Assembly (NCBI RefSeq): GCF_040115645.1
Contig: NW_027096046.1
Coordinates: 248,001-312,000, forward strand
Source of the DNA: Euwallacea fornicatus
Lineage: Eukaryota; Arthropoda; Insecta; Coleoptera; Curculionidae
Direction: 5' to 3'
DNA length: 64,000 bases
Shown here: positions 51,047-64,000 of the stretch, in pieces
Position numbering within the stretch: the stretch's first letter is position 1
Layout: every line of letters begins with the position of its first letter
The notes under the pieces: generated by a model
The model's database searches: none
Told to the model about the DNA's origin: nothing
What the model saw: the letters and a program-made list of their open reading frames with translations, nothing else
Position numbers and translations under genes: made by a program

Positions 51047-54000
51047 ATGCTCGATAACTTTGGCAAATGTGGACCAAATTTGTTAACCAAAGTGTCAAAT
51101 TAATCAGCTCGACGAGATCTTTAAAATGACACAACAATTCATGATTGCATCTTGTTGAATTTCCAAGAAAAATAGTACTTTATGTGCTCAAACACACAAC
51201 TTTTGTGACTTTTCAAACTTTGAAGCTCGATAACTTTGACAAATGTGGACCAAATTTGTTAACCAAAGTGTCAAATTAATCAGCTCGACGAGATCTTTAA
51301 AATGACAAACCAATTCATGATTGCATCTTGTTGAATTTCCAAGAAAAATAGTACTTTATGTGCTCAAACACACAACTTTTGTGACTTTTCAAACTTTGAA
51401 GCTCGATAACTTTGGCAAATGTGGACCAAATTTGTTAACCAAAGTGTCAAATTAATCAGCTCGACAAGGTTATGAAGATGTCACAACACATCATGATTAC
51501 ATCTTGTTGAATTTCCAAGAAAAATAGTACTTTATGTGCTCAAACACACAACTTTTGTGACTTTTCAAAATTTGAAGCTCGATAACTTTGGCAAATGTGG
51601 ACCAAATTTGTTAACCAAAGTGTCAAATTAATCAGCTCGACGAGATCTTTAAAATGACACAACAATTCATGATTGCATCTTGTTGAATTTCCAAGAAAAA
51701 TAGTACTTTATGTGCTCAAACACACAACTTTTGTGACTTTTCAAACTTTGAAGCTCGATAACTTTGGCAAATGTGGACCAAATTTGTTAACCAAAGTGTC
51801 AAATTAATCAGCTCGACAAGATCTTTAAAATGACACAACAACTCATGATTGCATCTTGTTGAATTTCCAAGAAAAATAGTACTTTATGTGCTCAAACACA
51901 CAACTTTTGTGACTTTTCAAACTTTGAAGCTCGATAACTTTGGCAAATGTGGACCAAATGTGTTAACCAAAGTGTCAAATTAATCAGCTCGACGAGATTT
52001 TGAAGATGTCACAACACATCATGATTGCATCTTGTTGAATTTCCAAGAAAAATAGTACTTTATGTGCTCAAACACACAACTTTTGTGACTTTTCAAACTT
52101 TGAAGCTCGATAACTTTGACAAATGTGGACCAAATTTGTTAACCAAAGTGTCAAATTAATCAGCTCGACGAGATCTTTAAAATGACACAACAATTCATGA
52201 TTGCATCTTTTTGAATTTCCAAGAAAATTAGTACTTTATGTGCTCAAACACACAACTTTTGTGACTTTTCAAATTTTGAAGCTCGATAACTTTGGCAAAT
52301 GTGGACCAAATTTGTTAACCAAAGTGTCAAATTAATCAGCTCGACGAGATTTTGAAGATGTCACAACACATCATGATTGTATCTTGTTGAATTTCCAAGA
52401 AAAATAGTACTTTATGTGCTCAAACACACAACTTTTGTGACTTTTCAAACTTTGAAGCTCGATAACTTTGGCAAATGTGGACCAAATTTGTTAACCAAAG
52501 TGTCAAATTAATCAGCTCGACAAGATCTTTAAAATGACACAACAACTCATGATTGCATCTTGTTGAATTTCCAAGAAAAATAGTACTTTATGTGCTCAAA
52601 CACACAACTTTTGTGACTTTTCAAACTTTGAAGCTCGATAACTTTGGCAAATGTGGACCAAATTTGTTAACCAAAGTGTCAAATTAATCAGCTCGACGAG
52701 ATTTTGAAGATGTCACAACACATCATGATTGCATCTTGTTGAATTTCCAAGAAAAATAGTACTTTATGTGCTCAAACACACAACTTTTGTGACTTTTCAA
52801 ACTTTGAAGCTCGATAACTTTGACAAATGTGGACCAAATTTGTTAACCAAAGTGTCAAATTAATCAGCTCGACGAGATCTTTAAAATGACACAACAATTC
52901 ATGATTGCATCTTGTTGAATTTCCAAGAAAATTAGTACTTTATGTGCTCAAACACACAACTTTTGTGACTTTTCAAACTTTGAAGCTCGATAACTTTGGC
53001 AAATGTGGACCAAATTTGTTAACCAAAGTGTCAAATTAATCAGCTCGACGAGATTTTGAAGATGTCACAACACATCATGATTGCATCTTGTTGAATTTCC
53101 AAGAAAAATAGTACTTTATGTGCTCAAACACACAACTTTTGTGACTTTTCCAATTTTGAAGCTCGATAACTTTGGCAAATGTGGACCAAATTTGTTAACC
53201 AAAGTGTCAAATTAATCAGCTCGACGAGATCTTTAAAATGACACAACAATTCATGATTGCATCTTGTTGAATTTCCAAGAAAAATAGTACTTTATGTGCT
53301 CAAACACACAACTTTTGTGACTTTTCAAACTTTGAAGCTCGATAACTTTGGCAAATGTGGACCAAATTTGTTAACCAAAGTGTCAAATTAATCAGCTCGA
53401 CGAGATTTTGAAGATGGCACAACACATCATGATTGCATCTTGTTGAATTTCCAAGAAAAATAGTACTTTATGTGCTCAAACACACAACTTTTGTGACTTT
53501 TCCAATTTTGAAGCTCGATAGCTTCGGCAAATGAAGACCAAATTTGTTAAACAAAGTGTCAAATTAATCAGCTCGACAAGGTTATGAAGATGTCACAACA
53601 CATCATGATTACATCTTCTTGAACTTCCAAGAAAAATAGTACTTTATGTGCTCAAACACACAACTTTTGTGACTTTTCAAACTTTGAAGCTCGATAGCTT
53701 CGGCAAATGAAGACCAAATTTGTTAAACAAAGTGTCAAATTAATCAGCTCGACAAGGTTATGAAGATGTCACAACACATCATGATTACATCTTGTTGAAC
53801 TTCCAAGAAAAATAGTACTATATGTGCTCAAACACACAACTTTTGTGACTTTTCAAACTTTGAAGCTCGATAGCTTCGGCAAATGAAGACCAAATTTGTT
53901 AAACAAAGTGTCAAATCAATCAGCTCGACAAGGTTATGAAGATGTCACAACACATCATGATTACATCTTGTTGAACGTCCAAGAAAAATAGTACTTTATG

Positions 54001-54645
54001 TGCTCAAACACACAACTTTTGTGACTTTTCAAACTTTGAAGCTCGCTAGCTTCGGCAAATGAAGACCAAATTTGTTAAACAAAGTGTCAAATTAATCAGC
54101 TCGACAAGGTTATGAAGATGTCACAACACATCATGATTACATCTTGTTGAACTTCCAAGAAAAATAGTACTATATGTGCTCAAACACACAACTTTTGTGA
54201 CTTTTCAAACTTTGAAGCTCGATAACTTCGGCATATGTGGACCAAATTTCTTAAACAAAGTGTCAAAGTAATCACCTCAACGAGATTTTGAAGATGTCAC
54301 AACACATCATGATTGCATCTTGTTGAATTTCCAAGAAAAATAGTACTTTATGTGCTCAAACACACAACTTTTGTGACTTTTCAAACTTTGAAGCTCGATA
54401 ACTTTGGCAAATGCGGAACAAATTTGTTAACCAAAGTGTCAAATTAGTCAGCTCGACAAGGTTATGAAGATGTCACAACACATCATGATTACATCTTGTT
54501 GAACTTCCAAGAAAAATAGTACTTTATGTGCTCAAACACACATATTTTGTGACTTTTCCAATTTTGAAGCTCGATAACTTTGGCAAATGAAGACCAAATT
54601 TGTTAAACAAAGTGTCAAATTAATCAGCTCGACGAAATCTTTAAA
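51047..54645. repeat. Macro-cassette of the satellite, copy III
   Basis: The marker order of copy I is repeated: TTTTGATGCTCG (51047), CAAGGTTATG (51465), ATCTTTTTG (52207), GATGGCAC (53417), the type C run with CTCGCTAGC (54046), and CGAAATC (54633). The distance between the CAAGG and GGCAC markers (1,952 bp) equals copy I and is 352 bp longer than copies II, so III resembles I in structure although II lies between them. Confidence 0.82.
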
Positions 54646-54702
54646 ATGACACAACAATTCATGATTGCATCTTGTTGAATTTCCAAGAAAAATAGTACTT
54701 TA

Positions 54703-54877
54703 TGTGCTCAAACACACAACTTTTGTGACTTTTCAAACTTTGAAGCTCGATAACTTTGGCAAATGTGGACCAAATTTGTTAAAAAAGTGTCAAATTAATC
54801 AGCTCGACGAGATCTTTAAAATGACACAACAACTCATGATTGCATCTTGTTGAATTTCCAAGAAAAATAGTACTTTA
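54703..54877. repeat. 175-bp monomer with a 1-nt deletion
   Basis: TTGTTAAAAAAGTGTC replaces TTGTTAACCAAAGTGTC near 54781, losing one base. All later monomers are offset by one. The frameshift alone opens a 62-codon + strand frame at 54665-54853, which is not regarded as a gene. Confidence 0.9.
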
Positions 54878-55899
54878 TGTGCTCAAACACACAACTTTTG
54901 TGACTTTTCAAACTTTGAAGCTCGATAACTTTGACAAATGTGGACCAAATTTGTTAACCAAAGTGTCAAATTAATCAGCTCGACGAGATCTTTAAAATGA
55001 CACAACAATTCATGATTGCATCTTGTTGAATTTCCAAGAAAATTAGTACTTTATGTGCTCAAACACACAACTTTTGTGACTTTTCAAACTTTGAAGCTCG
55101 ATAACTTTGGCAAATGTGGACCAAATTTGTTAACCAAAGTGTCAAATTAATCAGCTCGACGAGATTTTGAAGATGTCACAACACATCATGATTGCATCTT
55201 GTTGAATTTCCAAGAAAAATAGTACTTTATGTGCTCAAACACACAACTTTTGTGACTTTTCCAATTTTGAAGCTCGATAACTTTGGCAAATGTGGACCAA
55301 ATTTGTTAACCAAAGTGTCAAATTAATCAGCTCGACGAGATCTTTAAAATGACACAACAATTCATGATTGCATCTTGTTGAATTTCCAAGAAAAATAGTA
55401 CTTTATGTGCTCAAACACACAACTTTTGTGACTTTTCAAACTTTGAAGCTCGATAACTTTGGCAAATGTGGACCAAATTTGTTAACCAAAGTGTCAAATT
55501 AATCAGCTCGACGAGATTTTGAAGATGTCACAACACATCATGATTGCATCTTGTTGAATTTCCAAGAAAAATAGTACTTTATGTGCTCAAACACACAACT
55601 TTTGTGACTTTTCCAATTTTGAAGCTCGATAACTTTGGCAAATGTGGACCAAATTTGTTAACCAAAGTGTCAAATTAATCAGCTCGACGAGATCTTTAAA
55701 ATGACACAACAACTCATGATTGCGTCTTGTTGAATTTCCAAGAAAAATAGTACTTTATGTGCTCAAACACACAACTTTTGTGACTTTTCAAATTTTGAAG
55801 CTCGATAACTTTGGCAAATGTGGACCAAATTTGTTAACCAAAGTGTCAAATTAATCAGCTCGACAAGATCTTTAAAATGACACAACAACTCATGATTGC

Positions 55900-57500
55900 A
55901 TCTTGTTGAATTTCCAAGAAAAATAGTACTTTATGTGCTCAAACACACAACTTTTGTGACTTTTCAAACTTTGAAGCTCGATAGCTTCGGCAAATGAAGA
56001 CCAAATTTGTTAAACAAAGTGTCAAATTAATCAGCTCGGCAAGGTTATGAAGATGTCACAACACATCATGATTACATCTTGTTGAACTTCCAAGAAAAAT
56101 AGTACTATATGTGCTCAAACACACAACTTTTGTGACTTTTCAAACTTTGAAGCTCGATAGCTTCGGCAAATGAAGACCAAATTTGTTAAACAAAGTGTCA
56201 AATCAATCAGCTCGACAAGGTTATGAAGATGTCACAACACATCATGATTACATCTTGTTGAACGTCCAAGAAAAATAGTACTTTATGTGCTCAAACACAC
56301 AACTTTTGTGACTTTTCAAACTTTGAAGCTCGCTAGCTTCGGCAAATGAAGACCAAATTTGTTAAACAAAGTGTCAAATTAATCAGCTCGACAAGGTTAT
56401 GAAGATGTCACAACACATCATGATTACATCTTGTTGAACTTCCAAGAAAAATAGTACTTTATGTGCTCAAACACACAACTTTTGTGACTTTTCAAACTTT
56501 GAAGCTCGATAACTTCGGCATATGTGGACCAAATTTCTTAAACAAAGTGTCAAAGTAATCACCTCAACGAGATTTTGAAGATGTCACAACACATCATGAT
56601 TGCATCTTGTTGAATTTCCAAGAAAAATAGTACTTTATGTGCTCAAACACACAACTTTTGTGACTTTTCAAACTTTGAAGCTCGATAACTTTGGCAAATG
56701 CGGAACAAATTTGTTAACCAAAGTGTCAAATTAGTCAGCTCGACAAGGTTATGAAGATGTCACAACACATCATGATTACATCTTGTTGAACTTCCAAGAA
56801 AAATAGTACTTTATGTGCTCAAACACACATATTTTGTGACTTTTCCAATTTTGAAGCTCGATAACTTTGGCAAATGAAGACCAAATTTGTTAAACAAAGT
56901 GTCAAATTAATCAGCTCGACGAAATCTTTAAAATGACACAACAATTCATGATTGCATCTTGTTGAATTTCCAAGAAAAATAGTACTTTATGTGCTCAAAC
57001 ACACAACTTTTGTGACTTTTCAAACTTTGAAGCTCGATAACTTCGGCATATGTGGACCAAATTTCTTAAACAAAGTGTCAAAGTAATCACCTCAACGAGA
57101 TTTTGAAGATGTCACAACACATCATGATTGCATCTTGTTGAATTTCCAAGAAAAATAGTACTTTATGTGCTCAAACACACAACTTTTGTGACTTTTCAAA
57201 CTTTGAAGCTCGATAACTTTGGCAAATGCGGAACAAATTTGTTAACCAAAGTGTCAAATTAGTCAGCTCGACAAGGTTATGAAGATGTCACAACACATCA
57301 TGATTACATCTTGTTGAACTTCCAAGAAAAATAGTACTTTATGTGCTCAAACACACATATTTTGTGACTTTTCCAATTTTGAAGCTCGATAACTTTGGCA
57401 AATGAAGACCAAATTTGTTAAACAAAGTGTCAAATTAATCAGCTCGACGAAATCTTTAAAATGACACAACAATTCATGATTGCATCTTGTTGAATTTCCA
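55900..57500. repeat. Partial macro-cassette copies (type C run and 3' part)
   Basis: The end of the macro-cassette, from TACTATATG (56102) through GAACGTCC, CTCGCTAGC (56333), CTTCGGCATATG, AAATGCGGAAC and CACATATTTT to CGAAATC, is repeated 13 monomers after copy III. A further short copy from CTTCGGCATATG to CGAAATC follows at about 57.04-57.45 kb. This is a pattern of successive local duplications with 5' truncation. Confidence 0.75.
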
Positions 57501-59039
57501 AGAAAAATAGTACTTTATGTGCTCAAACACACAACTTTTGTGACTTTTCAAACTTTGAAGCTCGATAACTTTGGCAAATGTGGACCAAATTTGTTAACCA
57601 AAGTGTCAAATTAATCAGCTCGACGAGATCTTTAAAATGACACAACAACTCATGATTGCATCTTGTTGAATTTCCAAGAAAAATAGTACTTTATGTGCTC
57701 AAACACACAACTTTTGTGACTTTTCAAACTTTGAAGCTCGATACCTTTGGCAAATGTGGACCAAATTTGTTAACCAAAGTGTCAAATTAATCAGCTCGAC
57801 AAGATCTTTAAAATGACACAACAACTCATGATTGCATCTTGTTGAATTTCCAAGAAAAATAGTACTTTATGTGTTCAAACACACAACTTTTGTGACTTTT
57901 CAAACTTTGAAGCTCGATAACTTTGGCAAATGTGGACCAAATTTGTTAACCAAAGTGTCAAATTAATCAGCTCGACGAGATTTTGAAGATGTCACAACAC
58001 ATCATGATTGCATCTTGTTGAATTTCCAAGAAAAATAGTACTTTATGTGCTCAAACACACAACTTTTGTGACTTTTCAAACTTTGAAGCTCGATAACTTT
58101 GACAAATGTGGACCAAATTTGTTAACCAAAGTGTCAAATTAATCAGCTCGACGAGATCTTTAAAATGACACAACAATTCATGATTGCATCTTGTTGAATT
58201 TCCAAGAAAATTAGTACTTTATGTGCTCAAACACACAACTTTTGTGACTTTTCAAACTTTGAAGCTCGATAACTTTGGCAAATGTGGACCAAATTTGTTA
58301 ACCAAAGTGTCAAATTAATCAGCTCGACGAGATTTTGAAGATGTCACAACACATCATGATTGCATCTTGTTGAATTTCCAAGAAAAATAGTACTTTATGT
58401 GCTCAAACACACAACTTTTGTGACTTTTCCAATTTTGAAGCTCGATAACTTTGGCAAATGTGGACCAAATTTGTTAACCAAAGTGTCAAATTAATCAGCT
58501 CGACGAGATCTTTAAAATGACACAACAATTCATGATTGCATCTTGTTGAATTTCCAAGAAAAATAGTACTTTATGTGCTCAAACACACAACTTTTGTGAC
58601 TTTTCAAACTTTGAAGCTCGATAACTTTGGCAAATGCGGAACAAATTTGTTAACCAAAGTGTCAAATTAGTCAGCTCGACAAGGTTATGAAGATGTCACA
58701 ACACATCATGATTACATCTTGTTGAACTTCCAAGAAAAATAGTACTTTATGTGCTCAAACACACATATTTTGTGACTTTTCCAATTTTGAAGCTCGATAA
58801 CTTTGGCAAATGAAGACCAAATTTGTTAAACAAAGTGTCAAATTAATCAGCTCGACGAAATCTTTAAAATGACACAACAATTCATGATTGCATCTTGTTG
58901 AATTTCCAAGAAAAATAGTACTTTATGTGCTCAAACACACAACTTTTGTGACTTTTCAAACTTTGAAGCTCGATAACTTTGGCAAATGTGGACCAAATTT
59001 GTTAACCAAAGTGTCAAATTAATCAGCTCGACGAGATCT

Positions 59040-62000
59040 TTAAAATGACACAACAACTCATGATTGCGTCTTGTTGAATTTCCAAGAAAAATAGTACTTT
59101 ATGTGCTCAAACACACAACTTTTGTGACTTTTCAAATTTTGAAGCTCGATAACTTTGGCAAATGTGGACCAAATTTGTTAACCAAAGTGTCAAATTAATC
59201 AGCTCGACAAGATCTTTAAAATGACACAACAACTCATGATTGCATCTTGTTGAATTTCCAAGAAAAATAGTACTTTATGTGCTCAAACACACAACTTTTG
59301 TGACTTTTCAAACTTTGAAGCTCGATAGCTTCGGCAAATGAAGACCAAATTTGTTAAACAAAGTGTCAAATTAATCAGCTCGGCAAGGTTATGAAGATGT
59401 CACAACACATCATGATTACATCTTGTTGAACTTCCAAGAAAAATAGTACTTTATGTGCTCAAACACACAACTTTTGTGACTTTTCAAACTTTGAAGCTCG
59501 ATAACTTTGACAAATGTGGACCAAATTTGTTAACCAAAGTGTCAAATTAATCAGCTCGACGAGATTTTGAAGATGTCACAACACATCATGATTGCATCTT
59601 GTTGAATTTCCAAGAAAAATAGTACTTTATGTGCTCAAACACACAACTTTTGTGACTTTTCCAATTTTGAAGCTCGATAACTTTGGCAAATGTGGACCAA
59701 ATGTGTTAACCAAAGTGTCAAATTAGTCAGCTCGACAAGGTTATGAAGATGTCACAACACATCATGATTACATCTTGTTGAACTTCCAAGAAAAATAGTA
59801 CTTTATGTGCTCAAACACACATATTTTGTGACTTTTCCAATTTTGAAGCTCGATAACTTTGGCAAATGAAGACCAAATTTGTTAAACAAAGTGTCAAATT
59901 AATCAGCTCGACGAAATCTTTAAAATGACACAACAATTCATGATTGCATCTTGTTGAATTTCCAAGAAAAATAGTACTTTATGTGCTCAAACACACAACT
60001 TTTGTGACTTTTCAAACTTTGAAGCTCGATAACTTTGGCAAATGTGGACCAAATTTGTTAACCAAAGTGTCAAATTAATCAGCTCGACGAGATCTTTAAA
60101 ATGACACAACAACTCATGATTGCATCTTGTTGAATTTCCAAGAAAAATAGTACTTTATGTGCTCAAACACACAACTTTTGTGACTTTTCAAACTTTGAAG
60201 CTCGATAACTTTGGCAAATGTGGACCAAATTTGTTAACCAAAGTGTCAAATTAATCAGCTCGACGAGATTTTGAAGATGTCACAACACATCATGATTGTA
60301 TCTTGTTGAATTTCCAAGAAAAATAGTACTTTATGTGCTCAAACACACAACTTTTGTGACTTTTCAAACTTTGAAGCTCGATAACTTTGGCAAATGTGGA
60401 CCAAATTTGTTAACCAAAGTGTCAAATTAATCAGCTCGACAAGATCTTTAAAATGACACAACAACTCATGATTGCATCTTGTTGAATTTCCAAGAAAAAT
60501 AGTACTTTATGTGCTCAAACACACAACTTTTGTGACTTTTCAAACTTTGAAGCTCGATAACTTTGACAAATGTGGACCAAATTTGTTAACCAAAGTGTCA
60601 AATTAATCAGCTCGACGAGATCTTTAAAATGACACAACAACTCATGATTGCATCTTGTTGAATTTCCAAGAAAAATAGTACTTTATGTGCTCAAACACAC
60701 AACTTTTGTGACTTTTCAAATTTTGAAGCTCGATAACTTTGGCAAATGTGGACCAAATTTGTTAACCAAAGTGTCAAATTAATCAGCTCGACAAGATCTT
60801 TAAAATGACACAACAACTCATGATTGCATCTTGTTGAATTTCCAAGAAAAATAGTACTTTATGTGCTCAAACACACAACTTTTGTGACTTTTCAAACTTT
60901 GAAGCTCGATAGCTTCGGCAAATGAAGACCAAATTTGTTAAACAAAGTGTCAAATTAATCAGCTCGGCAAGGTTATGAAGATGTCACAACACATCATGAT
61001 TACATCTTGTTGAACTTCCAAGAAAAATAGTACTTTATGTGCTCAAACACACAACTTTTGTGACTTTTCAAACTTTGAAGCTCGATAACTTTGACAAATG
61101 TGGACCAAATTTGTTAACCAAAGTGTCAAATTAATCAGCTCGACGAGATTTTGAAGATGTCACAACACATCATGATTGCATCTTGTTGAATTTCCAAGAA
61201 AAATAGTACTTTATGTGCTCAAACACACAACTTTTGTGACTTTTCCAATTTTGAAGCTCGATAACTTTGGCAAATGTGGACCAAATGTGTTAACCAAAGT
61301 GTCAAATTAGTCAGCTCGACAAGGTTATGAAGATGTCACAACACATCATGATTACATCTTGTTGAACTTCCAAGAAAAATAGTACTTTATGTGCTCAAAC
61401 ACACATATTTTGTGACTTTTCCAATTTTGAAGCTCGATAACTTTGGCAAATGAAGACCAAATTTGTTAAACAAAGTGTCAAATTAATCAGCTCGACGAAA
61501 TCTTTAAAATGACACAACAATTCATGATTGCATCTTGTTGAATTTCCAAGAAAAATAGTACTTTATGTGCTCAAACACACAACTTTTGTGACTTTTCAAA
61601 CTTTGAAGCTCGATAACTTTGGCAAATGTGGACCAAATTTGTTAACCAAAGTGTCAAATTAATCAGCTCGACGAGATCTTTAAAATGACACAACAACTCA
61701 TGATTGCATCTTGTTGAATTTCCAAGAAAAATAGTACTTTATGTGCTCAAACACACAACTTTTGTGACTTTTCAAACTTTGAAGCTCGATAACTTTGGCA
61801 AATGTGGACCAAATTTGTTAACCAAAGTGTCAAATTAATCAGCTCGACAAGATCTTTAAAATGACACAACAACTCATGATTGCATCTTGTTGAATTTCCA
61901 AGAAAAATAGTACTTTATGTGCTCAAACACACAACTTTTGTGACTTTTCAAACTTTGAAGCTCGATAGCTTCGGCAAATGAAGACCAAATTTGTTAAACA

Positions 62001-62200
62001 AAGTGTCAAATTAATCAGCTCGGCAAGGTTATGAAGATGTCACAACACATCATGATTACATCTTGTTGAACTTCCAAGAAAAATAGTACTTTATGTGCTC
62101 AAACACACAACTTTTGTGACTTTTCAAACTTTGAAGCTCGATAACTTTGACAAATGTGGACCAAATTTGTTAACCAAAGTGTCAAATTAATCAGCTCGAC
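59040..62200. repeat. 9-mer (1,584-bp) higher-order repeat, two copies, right end
   Basis: CAAATGTGTT at 59702 and 61286 lies 1,584 bp apart, with the GGCAAGG and CGAAATC units in the same order as at 36-39 kb. ATTGCGTCTTG at 59065 also occurs at 55721 (19 monomers away). A third CAAATGTGTT copy at 62518 follows after 7 monomers, so the repeat has also lost units. Confidence 0.75.
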
Positions 62201-64000
62201 GAGATTTTGAAGATGTCACAACACATCATGATTGCATCTTGTTGAATTTCCAAGAAAAATAGTACTTTATGTGCTCAAACACACAACTTTTGTGACTTTT
62301 CCAATTTTGAAGCTCGATAACTTTGGCAAATGTGGACCAAATTTCTTAACCAAAGTGTCAAATTAATCAGCTCGACGAGATTTTGAAGATGTCACAACAC
62401 ATTATGATTGTATCTTGTTGAATTTCCAAGAAAAATAGTACTTTATGTGCTCAAACACACAACTTTTGTGACTTTTCCAATTTTGAAGCTCGATAACTTT
62501 GGCAAATGTGGACCAAATGTGTTAACCAAAGTGTCAAATTAGTCAGCTCGACAAGGTTATGAAGATGTCACAACACATCATGATTACATCTTGTTGAACT
62601 TCCAAGAAAAATAGTACTTTATGTGCTCAAACACACAACTTTTGTGACTTTTCAAACTTTGAAGCTCGATAACTTTGACAAATGTGGACCAAATTTGTTA
62701 ACCAAAGTGTCAAATTAATCAGCTCGACGAGATTTTGAAGATGTCACAACACATCATGATTGCATCTTGTTGAACTTCCAAGAAAAATAGTACTTTATGT
62801 GCTCAAAAACACATATTTTGTGACTTTTCCAATTTTGAAGCTCGATAACTTTGGCAAATGAAGACCAAATTTGTTAAACAAAGTGTCAAATTAATCAGCT
62901 CGACGAAATCTTTAAAATGACACAACAATTCATGATTGCATCTTGTTGAATTTCCAAGAAAAATAGTACTTTATGTGCTCAAACACACAACTTTTGTGAC
63001 TTTTCAAACTTTGAAGCTCGATAACTTTGGCAAATGTGGACCAAATTTGTTAACCAAAGTGTCAAATTAATCAGCTCGACGAGATTTTGAAGATGTCACA
63101 ACACATCATGATTGTATCTTGTTGAATTTCCAAGAAAAATAGTACTTTATGTGCTCAAACACACAACTTTTGTGACTTTTCAAACTTTGAAGCTCGATAA
63201 CTTTGGCAAATGTGGACCAAATTTGTTAACCAAAGTGTCAAATTAATCAGCTCGACAAGATCTTTAAAATGACACAACAACTCATGATTGCATCTTGTTG
63301 AATTTCCAAGAAAAATAGTACTTTATGTGCTCAAACACACAACTTTTGTGACTTTTCAAACTTTGAAGCTCGATAGCTTCGGCAAATGAAGACCAAATTT
63401 GTTAAACAAAGTGTCAAATTAATCAGCTCGGCAAGGTTATGAAGATGTCATAACACATCATGATTACATCTTGTTGAACTTCCAAGAAAAATAGTACTTT
63501 ATGTGCTCAAACACACAACTTTTGAGACTTTTCAAACTTTGAAGCTCGATAACTTTGACAAATGTGGACCAAATTTGTTAACCAAAGTGTCAAATTAATC
63601 AGCTCGACGAGATTTTGAAGATGTCACAACACATCATGATTGCATCTTGTTGAATTTCCAAGAAAAATAGTACTTTATGTGCTCAAACACACAACTTTTG
63701 TGACTTTTCCAATTTTGAAGCTCGATAACTTTGGCAAATGTGGACCAAATTTCTTAACCAAAGTGTCAAATTAATCAGCTCGACGAGATTTTGAAGATGT
63801 CACAACACATCATGATTGTATCTTGTTGAATTTCCAAGAAAAATAGTACTTTATGTGCTCAAACACACAACTTTTGTGACTTTTCCAATTTTGAAGCTCG
63901 ATAACTTTGGCAAATGTGGACCAAATGTGTTAACCAAAGTGTCAAAGTAATCACCTCAACGAGATTTTGAAGATGTCACAACACATCATGATTGCATCTT

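Larger units (their letters stand above)
13169..64000. repeat. 176-bp satellite array, right block (288 complete monomers)
   Basis: The same satellite as the left block, in the same orientation. The landmark TGTGCTC at 13169 recurs to 63854, a distance of 288 units minus 3 nt. The 3 nt are explained by a 2-nt deletion near 14763 and a 1-nt deletion near 54781. Subfamily C becomes common from about 28 kb and forms runs at 33.1-33.8, 44.2-44.9, 53.5-54.2 and 55.9-56.5 kb. I found no unique sequence, second transposon or gene in the 50.8 kb. The array runs off the right edge within a monomer. Confidence 0.97.

Noticed and set aside
54665..54853. 62-codon open frame on the + strand
   Set aside because: It begins with TTG and exists only because of the 1-nt deletion near 54781, which joins two satellite frames.
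1..64000. tRNA, rRNA, telomeric repeats or a second transposon hidden in the array
   Set aside because: Every stretch outside 8821-13168 reads as satellite in register, and no foreign segment or simple telomeric repeat was found.

Overview
The window is almost entirely one tandem satellite DNA array, interrupted once by a complete non-LTR retrotransposon. There is no host gene, RNA gene or CRISPR locus. The organism is a eukaryote, very probably an arthropod and most likely an insect. The reasons are that Jockey-clade LINEs are essentially an arthropod group, the ORF1 start context (CAAAATG) fits the insect consensus, and kilobase-scale 176-bp AT-rich satellite is typical of insect (peri)centromeric heterochromatin. 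I cannot name the species.

Layout: (1) 1-8820, satellite, 50 complete 176-bp monomers in perfect register plus 10 bases at the edge. (2) 8821-13168, a 4,348-bp Jockey-like element on the + strand: 154-nt 5' UTR, ORF1 (Gag-like, three CCHC knuckles), ORF2 (APE endonuclease plus reverse transcriptase), about 200-nt 3' UTR with AATAAA, and a pure 27-nt poly(A) tail. It is flanked by a 10-bp target-site duplication (11 bp if an ambiguous A is counted). (3) 13169-64000, the same satellite resuming in register: 288 complete monomers plus a partial one, with a net loss of only 3 nt (a 174-bp monomer near 14.8 kb and a 175-bp monomer near 54.8 kb).

The consensus monomer is about 34% GC. Three main subfamilies can be told apart: A (GAGATCTTTAAAATG...CAATTC or CAACTC), B (GAGATTTTGAAGATG...CACATC) and C (GATAGCTTCGGC...AAGGTTATG...ATTACATC...GAACTTCC). 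Their order recurs at long distance and defines nested higher-order repeats (HORs): 20/22-mers at the left edge, 9-mers at 15-18 kb, a 16/18/18-mer trio at 17.65-26.80 kb, a 7-mer pair at 28.3-30.8 kb, and from 30.6 kb onward a cassette of about 3.6 kb that reappears near 40-45 kb and 51-55 kb, with 9-, 13- and 17-mer sub-repeats between. Type C is rare on the left and common on the right.

The only genes are the two retrotransposon ORFs. By family knowledge they act together: ORF1 protein packages the RNA, ORF2 nicks the target and reverse-transcribes from the nick. Both look intact, so the insertion is young. The many 69-codon open frames in the satellite are by-products of one base change in a repeated unit and are not annotated as genes.
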